The notes under the pieces were generated by a model. It saw only the letters and a program-made list of their open reading frames with translations, was not told the origin of the DNA and ran no database searches. DNA of 64,000 nt, from assembly GCF_000346485.2 (NCBI RefSeq), contig NZ_KQ976354.1:4918436-4982435 (forward strand), read 5' to 3'. Positions within the stretch are counted from its first letter, which is position 1. Each line of letters opens with the position of its first letter. Positions 1 through 7,278 of the stretch are shown here, piece after piece. This DNA is from Scytonema hofmannii PCC 7110. Its GTDB lineage: Bacteria > Cyanobacteriota > Cyanobacteriia > Cyanobacteriales > Nostocaceae. Made by a program: the position numbers and the translations under genes.

Positions 1-21
1 GGGGCTTATACCGTACACGTA

Positions 22-76
22 ACTGGTCACTGGTCACTGGTCACTGGTCACTGGTCACTGGTCACTGGTCACTGGT
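22..76. repeat. Heptanucleotide tandem array (ACTGGTC)n
   Basis: About 7.9 perfect head-to-tail copies of ACTGGTC. Such short tandemly repeated repetitive sequences are common in filamentous cyanobacteria. The array supplies the last codons and the stop of the DMT permease on the minus strand. A related but degenerate array lies at 34026-34085. Confidence 0.95.
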
Positions 77-976
77 AAAGCGATAAACCAAAAAAACTCC
101 CATTGATACGATCGCGCCACCCAAAACTACAGACCCATTCAATAACTCTCCTAAGAAGACATGGCTCAGTGCTAGACCTATGACTGGTGTAATAAAAAAG
201 AAAGCAGAAACTGTAGTTGCACTATAGCGATGAAATAGCTCAGCTCGCAGTACGAACGCGATCGCATTCACCGCAACACCTTGATATATTACGCCCAACC
301 AAGACCGAGAGAAATGTGGGATGGTCAGTGGAGATTCAAAAACCAACGTTAACAACCAAAAAATAGGTAAACTTAGACTTAACTGCCAAAAGGTAGCTTG
401 AATTGCAGAGACACGCCTGTTTACAGTCCTCAGATGCAGTACCATGATTGATAGTAAGGTCGCACTCAGCAACATTAAACTATCTCCTATCCAAGTCGTT
501 TCTCCTTGGACATTCAAGCGATCGCTAAAGACAATCAAGACACCAGCGAATGCCAAGGACAAACCAGTAAATTTACCTATATTTATCCGTTCGCCCCTGC
601 TACCAAAGCTATTGAAAATCGCTATTAAAAATGGATAAGTAGCGATAAAAACACTCGCCCTGCTTGCTAGGGTTAGTCTCAGTGCTGGTAAAGCAGTAAC
701 GTTCAACAATACAAATAAAATAGCAGAAATCGAATGTAATCTCCACACGGCTCGTGCAGGCGGTTGCAATTTGATTGACTTAATCCGAGCGTAAACAAAC
801 AGTATAATACTGGCGAGCGAAAAAGCCAGCGATCCGCAAAACAAAGGCGTAAACTCCGTTAATGCTACTTTACGGGAAACTTGGTCTCCGCCAAAAATAC
901 CGCAAAGAACAAGTGCGAGTATTATACCAATAGGAGATATACCAGACTCATTTGTTTGGGTTGTTTGCTTTGCCAT
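62..976 (-). CDS. DMT (EamA) family permease
   Basis: Inner-membrane permease of the drug/metabolite transporter superfamily, 304 residues, hydrophobic throughout with about ten predicted helices arranged as two EamA halves (roughly residues 15-150 and 160-300). This is the usual length and layout for the family. The substrate cannot be read from the sequence; family members export amino acids, nucleotides or small metabolites. The ATG lies 12 bases after the stop of the upstream Rieske oxygenase on the same strand, so the two are probably one transcript and the permease may handle that enzyme's substrate or product (inference). Oddity: the final residues TSDQ and the stop codon are encoded by the ACTGGTC array, so array slippage could alter the C-terminus. 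Confidence 0.85.
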   Translation of the reverse strand: MAKQTTQTNESGISPIGIILALVLCGIFGGDQVSRKVALTEFTPLFCGSLAFSLASIILFVYARIKSIKLQPPARAVWRLHSISAILFVLLNVTALPALRLTLASRASVFIATYPFLIAIFNSFGSRGERINIGKFTGLSLAFAGVLIVFSDRLNVQGETTWIGDSLMLLSATLLSIMVLHLRTVNRRVSAIQATFWQLSLSLPIFWLLTLVFESPLTIPHFSRSWLGVIYQGVAVNAIAFVLRAELFHRYSATTVSAFFFITPVIGLALSHVFLGELLNGSVVLGGAIVSMGVFLVYRFTSDQ

Positions 977-988
977 TAACCGCTTAAT

Positions 989-1999
989 TTAAATACGACA
1001 CTGTTCTATTTCTGCATATTTTTTAAGCAAAGCTGCTAATTTGTGTCGCATGATTAATCCTGGTTTATCAGATGCCATATGCTGTTCTTTGCTTAAGACT
1101 AAGGGAACATCGTAATCTGTCGTTTCCAGTATGGCTTTATCCTCTAAAGTGACAGCACGGTCAAAGGCAATAATATCACGAGCCGGAGTATCTGCTTCTG
1201 TGTCATTACGGAAACAAAACTGGATCAGTTGCGAGGCAGAATCGTTAATAGGAGTCATTGCAGAAAAGATAGCATGTACTAACCCATTGGGATAGCGAAT
1301 GTAAAGTATGCGGCTAAATGGCATAAACCAGATTAATTCATTTGTCCGCAATGTTGTTTCTTGACTAATTTTCAAATTCTTTTGCTGTAGTGGTGGATTG
1401 ATAACCGGATAAGCAGTTTTTACATGAATGCCATACTCTAACTCTACAATGTCTACTGAAGCTGGTTCTGGTTGTTTGCAATTACCAAAAGTCCCTTGAT
1501 GTACAAAGCTAAAGTGAGCATTATCAAATTCATTTTCCATAAACCTCAAGCCACTACATTCCCATCGTTCGTAAAATTCTGGAATGTAACGAAAATGCTC
1601 CTCAGAAGCTTCTGGAATTTCAGGAATTGGTGCTAGGGGATCTGACAAAGCTACCCACACATAACCATAGCGTTCGGTACAGTGGTAAGAAGGGATTCTG
1701 TAGCTAGAGGGGATAGGACTATCTTTTAACTGAGGGACTTCTACACATATCCCACCAGCATTATATTGCCAACCGTGATACGGACAGCAAATGTTACCCT
1801 CAATGACTTGTCCTTTAGAAAGTTGAGCAGTCCGGTGACAGCAGCGATCGGCAATAGCAGCAGGTTGTCCATCTGCTGTTAGCCACAAAACAATCTTTTG
1901 TCCCAATAATTCAAACGCTTGCGGACTCTTTAACAAATTTTCAAGAGTGATAACCGGATACCAAAATTGTTTTAAAACAGTTTGTTTAGTCACTAACAT
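989..1999 (-). CDS. Rieske-type oxygenase, PaO-like
   Basis: Rieske non-heme iron oxygenase, 336 residues. The N-terminal [2Fe-2S] domain has the paired ligands C53-x-H55 and C72-x-x-H75 (CCPYHGW). The C-terminal domain carries the mononuclear iron motif NEFDNAHFSFVH, with the Asp and two His ligands of the family. Such enzymes hydroxylate or demethylate aromatic or pigment-like substrates using electrons from ferredoxin; cyanobacterial relatives resemble pheophorbide a oxygenase, but the substrate here is unknown. I chose the ATG at 1999 because AAAGG lies 8 bases upstream; a TTG at 2017 would add six residues. It probably forms an operon with the DMT permease 12 bases downstream. A second Rieske gene and a TetR gene lie nearby, suggesting a small oxidative pathway (inference). 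Confidence 0.88.
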   Translation of the reverse strand: MLVTKQTVLKQFWYPVITLENLLKSPQAFELLGQKIVLWLTADGQPAAIADRCCHRTAQLSKGQVIEGNICCPYHGWQYNAGGICVEVPQLKDSPIPSSYRIPSYHCTERYGYVWVALSDPLAPIPEIPEASEEHFRYIPEFYERWECSGLRFMENEFDNAHFSFVHQGTFGNCKQPEPASVDIVELEYGIHVKTAYPVINPPLQQKNLKISQETTLRTNELIWFMPFSRILYIRYPNGLVHAIFSAMTPINDSASQLIQFCFRNDTEADTPARDIIAFDRAVTLEDKAILETTDYDVPLVLSKEQHMASDKPGLIMRHKLAALLKKYAEIEQCRI

Positions 2000-2195
2000 T
2001 TTTTTAACCTTTAGCAACTCTTATTAAATAGATTTAATGGGAATATAATATTAGCTTAAAGTTACCTATTCGTAAAGAAACAATGGCACTTATATTGAGT
2101 GGATCGCAGGCAAACGTTAAATGGGTGGACAGTATATAATCAACGACAAATTGTAAAGATAAGCTAAGAAAATAGTACTTAAATAAAGAACTAAA

Positions 2196-2660
2196 ATGGC
2201 ACGAGAAATAGAACGTAAATTTTTAGTCAAAGGAAATAGTTGGCGAAATCTAGCAGAGGGGAGTGTATACCGTCAGGGATATATTGCCACGCATAAAGGA
2301 GCTACTGTACGCGTTCGCATAGTAGGAGATCGGGGTTATTTAACGATTAAAGGACCTACTGTCAAATACTCAAGAGCAGAGTTTGAGTATCCTATTCCGC
2401 TCGAAGATGCTCAAGAAATGCTGGATACCTTGTGTGAGCGACCTTTGATAGAAAAAATCAGATATAAAGTGGAGTGGGGTGGTTTGATGTGGGAAATTGA
2501 CGAGTTTGATGGTGTTAACAAAGGGCTAATCTTAGCAGAAGTTGAACTTAGTGATGAAAAACAACAGATTGAATTACCCGTCTGGATTGGTGAGGAGGTT
2601 TCAGATAATCCTCGATATTTTAATAGCAATTTAGTAAAAGAGCCATTTTCACAATGGTGA
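2196..2660 (+). CDS. CYTH domain triphosphatase
   Basis: CYTH-domain protein of 154 residues, a single-domain triphosphate tunnel metalloenzyme. The signature EIERKFL at residues 4-10 gives the ExExK metal/triphosphate-binding motif. Basic and acidic residues alternate along later strands (RVRIVGDRGYLTIKGP), as expected for the eight-stranded tunnel. Related bacterial proteins hydrolyse inorganic tripolyphosphate, and some adenylate cyclases share the fold; phosphatase activity is the better guess. The length is normal and the ATG is the only reasonable start. It is transcribed alone between the two minus-strand Rieske genes and has no evident functional link to them. Confidence 0.9.
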   Translation: MAREIERKFLVKGNSWRNLAEGSVYRQGYIATHKGATVRVRIVGDRGYLTIKGPTVKYSRAEFEYPIPLEDAQEMLDTLCERPLIEKIRYKVEWGGLMWEIDEFDGVNKGLILAEVELSDEKQQIELPVWIGEEVSDNPRYFNSNLVKEPFSQW

Positions 2661-2703
2661 GGAGTGGGGAGTAGGAAATAAACGTAGGACTCGCGCATTT
2701 TTT

Positions 2704-2774
2704 CTCTGCGCTCTCTGCGTCCTCTGCGGTTCAAAAGTAATTTATTTAACCACAGAGGCGCAGAGTACGCAGAG
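2704..2774. repeat. Long imperfect inverted repeat (CTCTGCG type)
   Basis: Left arm rich in CTCTGCG with CCTCTGCGGTT, right arm AACCACAGAGGCGCAGAG followed by TACGCAGAG, separated by an AT-rich loop. This is the dispersed CTCTGCG/CGCAGAG palindrome often found between cyanobacterial genes. Here it separates the convergent CYTH and Rieske genes and could end transcription on both strands. Confidence 0.85.
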
Positions 2775-2823
2775 GTAAGAGGAGGGCGAACTTGTGGTAC
2801 ACCGCAGCTTATTAAGAAGAGCC

Positions 2824-3795
2824 TTATATAACAGATGCCATTTCCCAATCCCGGTAGAGCCTTTCAGCATAAAACATAATCTCTTCATTCGGAAGTCTGA
2901 TTTTAGCTTTTTCTCTGGGATACAAGTTCTCAATGGCTGTTGTATCTTGCTCAACTACAGTAGCTACAGCTTTAAGAATTGAATTTTTTAACAACAAATC
3001 CAAACCAGGTAACTTCATTTTTGTGTAGACAAGAACAAAAGTTTTAGTACTATTTTCTGTTTCCGGATAGAGAACATGAGTTTGCAAAAGGTCAACAACA
3101 GGAGTCTGGGTTTGAAAGGCTGTAAGAGCAGGGAAAGCATACTCTAGAATACTCTTGTACATTTTAGGCGCGATTAGTAACGCTGGATTGCTGAAAATTT
3201 CGCTGAGTGTATTGTCATCTCTGTAAAGTTCTTGGACAACTTTAGCCCAATAGCCATCATGTTCAAAGCTAGGAATATGATTGGCTTTGATTTTAAATAA
3301 CTCGCGATGGGTTCCATTTTGGTGGTTATAGTCGTAATTAATTAAAAGGTTGTCTAAAAAACTGCCTTTGATACTTTTAATTCCAGCGACTCCTATAAAA
3401 TTCAGCCCTGTTTTCAGTTTGGAAATTAAATCGGGAACTGGAATTTTTGGTTCAAACCCGCCATATGTCCAGATACAATCATCGATAACAATCAGTTCTA
3501 AGGGTTTTGCGATCGCTTGACTATCTGTTTTTCCTTCTCGGTACAATCTGCCTTCCTTATCAAATTCTAGTGCATGAAAGGGACAGGTAATGGTGTTTCT
3601 GTCTTTGCAAATCCATCCATCTGACAAAGGAGCCTGCATATGAGGACAGACATTCTCAAGAGCACAGATTTCGCCTTGCTGGTTTTGCCATAAAACATAA
3701 TCATGACCGTTAAGCGTAATTTTTACAGGTTTGTTTGCACCCAACATAGATTTGTGAGCAATCAACCAAGGAGCACCTGGTAAGATAGGGTTCAT
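2824..3795 (-). CDS. Rieske [2Fe-2S] oxygenase (second copy)
   Basis: Second Rieske protein, 323 residues, only distantly similar to the one at 989-1999. Cluster ligands are C50-P-H52 and C71-P-F-H74. The C-terminal half, probably the substrate domain, is less typical: a candidate iron-site region is NYDYNHQNGTHRE (D, H, H). It probably acts as a ferredoxin-dependent oxygenase on an unknown substrate. The ATG at 3795 has GGAG seven bases upstream. The frame stays open to 3951, but that extension reads through a CCAAAATCC-type intergenic repeat and is not coding. It is divergent from the TetR gene at 4133, which may repress it (inference). Confidence 0.85.
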   Translation of the reverse strand: MNPILPGAPWLIAHKSMLGANKPVKITLNGHDYVLWQNQQGEICALENVCPHMQAPLSDGWICKDRNTITCPFHALEFDKEGRLYREGKTDSQAIAKPLELIVIDDCIWTYGGFEPKIPVPDLISKLKTGLNFIGVAGIKSIKGSFLDNLLINYDYNHQNGTHRELFKIKANHIPSFEHDGYWAKVVQELYRDDNTLSEIFSNPALLIAPKMYKSILEYAFPALTAFQTQTPVVDLLQTHVLYPETENSTKTFVLVYTKMKLPGLDLLLKNSILKAVATVVEQDTTAIENLYPREKAKIRLPNEEIMFYAERLYRDWEMASVI

Positions 3796-3887
3796 ATTTT
3801 TCTCCGTCAAATGAAATGCTGTTGACAACGGGACTGAGTCCTTCGCATCAGATCTAAGTTTTCTGTAAAATTGTGACAAATCATACC

Positions 3888-3919
3888 ATTTTGGATTTTG
3901 GATTTTAGATTTTGGATTG
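3888..3919. repeat. ATTTTGG heptamer repeat
   Basis: Four tandem, slightly degenerate copies of the ATTTTGG (CCAAAAT) heptamer between the divergent Rieske and TetR genes. The same family recurs just upstream of the ketol-acid reductoisomerase (14952-15001). Confidence 0.8.
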
Positions 3920-4132
3920 AAAAAGCCCCACTTGGACTTAATTCTACCCAACTATCTGTCGCACTCTTTTTTCAAATTGGTATAGTTTGTGTTCTTATTT
4001 ATAAATCATGACAGATTATTCACATTTGTCAAGAGAATTTTCTTAGGAACAGCCCCATGGGTTGCAAGCCGTCATGCATGGAAGCAACACTCTTTCCCCC
4101 ATTCCCTACTCCCCACTCCCCACCCCCCTTCT

Positions 4133-4900
4133 ATGCGCCGCCAACCCAAGCAAAAGCGAAGTCAGCAACGTGTTGAACGCATCCTAGATGCAGCTGCGGA
4201 AATCTTTGATGAAGTCGGTTTTGAGGCAGCAACAACTCATGCGATCGCAACTCGTGCTGACACAGCGATCGGTTCTCTGTATCAATTTTTCCCAGATAAG
4301 ATGACCATTTTCCATGCGTTGGAATTACGTCACAGGGAAAGAGTCTATGCTGCATGGGCAAAGTTCAACAAGCCAGAAATTATTCAACAGCCTTTTGAAG
4401 GATTTATCTCAGCTATGGTTGTTATTTACAAAGAACTTCTTCAAGACCAAACCAGCCGGATTGTGTTTATGCAATACTTCAAGTCTCCAGCAATCTTTCA
4501 AAATATTGATGAAAGCTTTACTCAAGAAGCGATTGACTTCATGGCAAAACTTCTAAAGCAGCGCAACCGGGCGTTAATTCTGGAACAGTGCCAGCTACTC
4601 GCTGAAGTTAGCGTTCATGCTTGTAACACTTTAGCACTTGTGGCGCTACGCAGTGATGAACCCCATCGTCAGGAGATTTTCGATCAAATCCGAGCATTGT
4701 TATTTGCGTACCTACACCCTCATGTAGGGGATGAAATAGGGAATGAAGTTTCTCCACACAAGGTAATGAAAGTAATGAAATCAATCCAATGTCCCCATTG
4801 TGATTCAAGCGCCGTATCTAAAAACGGTCACCGTCATGGCAAGCAGCGTTATATATGCAAGGAGTGTGGCAAGCAATTTCCGGAAAGCTACTCTCGGTGA
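4133..4900 (+). CDS. TetR-family regulator with C-terminal IS1-type zinc ribbon
   Basis: TetR/AcrR repressor of 255 residues. The N-terminal DNA-binding domain spans about residues 10-60, with recognition region ATRADTAIGSLYQFF, followed by a helical ligand domain to about residue 205. The last 39 residues are foreign to TetR: a zinc ribbon with C220-x2-C223 and C242-x2-C245 around KNGHRHGKQRYICK, the pattern of the N-terminal domain of IS1-family InsA proteins. This tail is bracketed by a 14-base direct repeat, so it looks inserted. The ATG at 4133 begins the domain; the upstream open frame reads through CCCCACTCCC-type repeats. It lies divergent from the second Rieske gene, its likely target (inference). 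DNA binding should be intact; the effect of the tail is unknown. Confidence 0.82.
   Translation: MRRQPKQKRSQQRVERILDAAAEIFDEVGFEAATTHAIATRADTAIGSLYQFFPDKMTIFHALELRHRERVYAAWAKFNKPEIIQQPFEGFISAMVVIYKELLQDQTSRIVFMQYFKSPAIFQNIDESFTQEAIDFMAKLLKQRNRALILEQCQLLAEVSVHACNTLALVALRSDEPHRQEIFDQIRALLFAYLHPHVGDEIGNEVSPHKVMKVMKSIQCPHCDSSAVSKNGHRHGKQRYICKECGKQFPESYSR
4765..4778. repeat. 14-bp direct repeat, left copy
   Basis: AATGAAAGTAATGA at 4765-4778 recurs exactly at 4900-4913. The two copies enclose the segment encoding the InsA-like zinc ribbon at the end of the TetR gene. Confidence 0.9.
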
Positions 4901-5010
4901 ATGAAAGTAATGATATTCATTTAGAGGGTAAAGGAATCTTACTTAAGATAGTGGTAATGTCTTATCTTGATGTATCAAAGTAATCAAGCTACTTCTTTAA
5001 GGTTGAAACC

Positions 5011-5223
5011 ATGTTTTCACCCTGGCAACTTCCCCTCCCGTTAGAAGAGTACGCAATGAGCCGCGTTGTTGTCTACTTTTACAATGGCAGATGGGTCCCA
5101 ATTAAGTACTGTGTTTTAGAAAAGGCAATTGAACTTTATTACAAATCCCTGTTTTCAAAACAGGAAGTGGTTTTATTTCCTCCGGGGTTAGATCCTAATA
5201 GCTTTAATGATGCGGCTCAGTGA
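5011..5223 (+). CDS. Small protein of unknown function
   Basis: 70 residues, no family recognised. It contains an aromatic, strand-like segment VVVYFYNGRWVPIKYC and a helical segment VLEKAIELYYKSLF. AAGG nine bases before the ATG is a possible ribosome site; an internal ATG (residue 16, before SRVVVYF) is an alternative start. It stands alone between the TetR gene and convergent small genes. The regular alternation of hydrophobic and charged residues favours a real gene, but there is no independent support. Confidence 0.45.
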   Translation: MFSPWQLPLPLEEYAMSRVVVYFYNGRWVPIKYCVLEKAIELYYKSLFSKQEVVLFPPGLDPNSFNDAAQ

Positions 5224-5380
5224 AAAGAGTTCAATAGACTTTCTGCAAAGGTTAAAAAAATGAATTACTAACCGCAGATGCACGCAGATGAACGCAGATA
5301 AATTTACTTGTGTAAGAGTTCTATTATGTAAAAAACTATTAAATAGTAGATTGTTTAGGCTTACTAATGAACTTGGTAAT

Positions 5381-5596
5381 TCACGCCACGTTTTTTTTCT
5401 TATCTGACCACGGTATACCACCATTTATTTTAATGTCTTCTAATTCAGCACGTGCGTCTCTAATGTCTTCTTCATCCTCTTCATCATCGATTTTCTTTAA
5501 TAATGCGACAATTTCATCTAAAGTGCTGTCGTAAGCGCCGTGTAGAAGTACGTTGATAGCCTTGATAATTTCTTCTCTTTCGCGTTTTGTTTTCAT
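5381..5596 (-). CDS. Small acidic helical protein, unknown function
   Basis: 71 residues, predicted helical and very acidic in the middle (IDDEEDEEDIRDARAELED), basic at both ends. No family recognised. The ATG lies 24 bases downstream of a frameshifted gene on the same strand (5621-5892), and the pair has the size and order of a small two-gene unit such as a toxin-antitoxin or modification pair. That reading is inference from layout only. Confidence 0.5.
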   Translation of the reverse strand: MKTKREREEIIKAINVLLHGAYDSTLDEIVALLKKIDDEEDEEDIRDARAELEDIKINGGIPWSDKKKNVA

Positions 5597-5620
5597 TTTT
5601 ACACTTCGTTTAATTACTAC

Positions 5621-5892
5621 TTACGTTGGTGGGTAAACTTGGTTAAGTACCTCCTCCCAAAGTTCTCGCGGAACAAGCCTGACAACTTTCTTTAATCCAT
5701 AGCATTTAACCAAGGCAATGAGTATTAGATAGCCGTCAGTCGGATAACCTTGGTGAAGTTCTAGAGGACGTGGGAAAAAGTTAATATACTCATTATAGGT
5801 CAGAGGATTAGACTTGATTGTGATTTGGGATTTAATCGAGCGTACTTGTTCTGGATTTATTCTTCACTATCCTTATTAATCTCAGAAATCAT
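5621..5892 (-). pseudogene. Frameshifted small gene, unknown family
   Basis: Reading minus from the ATG at 5892 gives MISEINKDSEE and then a stop at 5857-5859. The frame shifted by one base is open from there to a TAA at 5621 and reads like protein (TYNEYINFFPRPLELHQGY, then LVPRELWEEVLNQVYPP). A single-base change near 5860 would join both parts into a product of about 89 residues. The open part has no ATG, GTG or TTG of its own near its 5' end. It sits directly upstream of the acidic small gene at 5381-5596, probably as its former operon partner. Family not recognised. Confidence 0.5.
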
Positions 5893-6418
5893 ACAAGTTT
5901 AAGATTATCACGACTAGCTCTTTTTGCTGCTGCTAAAAATTCTTTATTTCAGTATTTTTACTCGGAGCGAATGGAATTGCTATACTCAGGTTTACTCCTA
6001 TCCCGCAAGGGAGATTACCTAATTAAATGAACCGCAAAGACGCAAAGTACGCGTCCGCGTAGCGTCTCCGTCAGGAGAAGAAAGAGAAGAGAGTAAGCAC
6101 TAATGCCTAAGTATGCGTAGGTTTTTAGGAGCGGTGACAGTACATGATGCTCCATCTGAAACTGATGGCGGAGATGAGGTGGAGTTTCAATAGCATTGCG
6201 ATCGGGATACCCGATTAGAACTCGAATTTTTTGCGATCGCGAAGCGCAAGTCGTACCCGGCTTATCGCACCCGTTTTTCTACATCATCTTCCGCCAAAGT
6301 ATTTGGTTGCTCTAGGGATGTTCTGGTGCATTACAATTCGTTAAGGCTTCCCAATCGTCTAAAATTAATTGGCAACATAATTAAAGTAAGATTGTCAATT
6401 AGTAATGAGTATAAAATT
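5893..6418. other. Intergenic stretch with a palindromic repeat
   Basis: No convincing gene. At 6029-6080 there is a repeat of the CCGCAAAGACGCAAAG type followed by GCGTCCGCGTAGCGTCTCC and its partial complement GGAGAAG, a member of the palindrome family also found inside genes at 35169, 36292, 53141 and 55208. Two HIP1-like GCGATCGC sites lie near 6200-6240. Confidence 0.6.
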
Positions 6419-6655
6419 ATGAACCCAGTAGTAATTAAACCTTCATCGTGGTTAACATCGGGTATTCGAGTTGAAAAAGTGAACAATCTCAATCTTTTCA
6501 AATTTACTGAAGAGTTAGGCTCACGGATGCAAGAACTTCTAGATAGAAAAAAAGCTGATTTACTAACACCAGAAGAAGCTGCTGAACTAGAGGCTATTGG
6601 AGAATTAGATATGATTTTCAGTTATATTAATGCTACGATTGTATCTCAATCATGA
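6419..6655 (+). CDS. Small partner protein of the HNH endonuclease
   Basis: 78 residues starting at the ATG at 6419; the frame is open further upstream but without coding character. The second half is a charged helix-turn-helix-like segment (ELLDRKKADLLTPEEAAEL). The gene overlaps the HNH gene by four bases (ATGA), the hallmark of translational coupling. It probably acts with the endonuclease, for example as its antitoxin or regulator; this is inferred from coupling, as no domain is recognised. Confidence 0.65.
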   Translation: MNPVVIKPSSWLTSGIRVEKVNNLNLFKFTEELGSRMQELLDRKKADLLTPEEAAELEAIGELDMIFSYINATIVSQS

Positions 6656-7101
6656 CTATTCCTAACAAGATTCAAGAGTTTGTACGGCATCGTGCTAATT
6701 TTCGATGTGAATACTGTCATTATTTGGAATTTCTCAGTACATCTCCTCTTACTATTGACCACATAATACCGAAGTCTTTAGGAGGTTCAGATGATGTAAA
6801 TAATTTAGCTTTAGCTTGTCGTCGCTGTAATGAACGCCACTATAATTTCACTGTCGGTCTTGACCCAGACACTCAACAAGAAGTTCCCTTATTCAATCCC
6901 CGTCAGCAACAATGGTCTGAACACTTTCTCTGGACAAAAGATGGTACTAAAATTGTTGGCACTACTGCTGTAGGTCGAGCTACTTGTAATCGGCTCGACT
7001 TAAATGATGAACGTCGCATTGATCGCTTTATCCAAAAATCTCGACAGCTTTGGATACAAGGCGGTTTTCATCCTCCCCGTGAAGACCCGCAACAAGTATG
7101 A
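6652..7101 (+). CDS. HNH endonuclease
   Basis: 149-residue HNH nuclease. The zinc-binding pairs C19-x2-C22 and C56-x2-C59 flank the catalytic segment D36-H37 (TIDHIIPKSLGG), followed by N50/N51 and the CRRCNERH motif, giving the H-N-H signature. The nuclease fold ends near residue 65; the rest carries a conserved-looking tail (DPDTQQEVPLFNPRQQQW) usual in cyanobacterial stand-alone HNH proteins, ending with FHPPR. The gene is translationally coupled to the small protein before it. Role unknown; such pairs could belong to toxin-antitoxin or defence functions. A strong hairpin at 7116-7148 follows the stop. Confidence 0.88.
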   Translation: MTIPNKIQEFVRHRANFRCEYCHYLEFLSTSPLTIDHIIPKSLGGSDDVNNLALACRRCNERHYNFTVGLDPDTQQEVPLFNPRQQQWSEHFLWTKDGTKIVGTTAVGRATCNRLDLNDERRIDRFIQKSRQLWIQGGFHPPREDPQQV

Positions 7102-7115
7102 CATAATTCAGACCA

Positions 7116-7148
7116 AGATCCCCGACTTCTTCAAGAAGTCGGGGATCT
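7116..7148 (+). terminator. Perfect 15-bp hairpin after HNH gene
   Basis: AGATCCCCGACTTCT, loop TCA, then its exact complement. No strong T-tract follows. The same dispersed hairpin, with one mismatch, occurs at 31397-31429, so it is both a repeat family and a plausible transcription stop. Confidence 0.75.
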
Positions 7149-7278
7149 AAATTCTAATTATGAAGTTTTTTAAAGTTTTGATTTCAGTGTTAATTTTTAC
7201 TGTATCGGAGGGATAAATAGACGAGGAAGGCATTAGGGCGCATTTACCACTAATGCTGTTTTCAATGGTGTGGGACAC

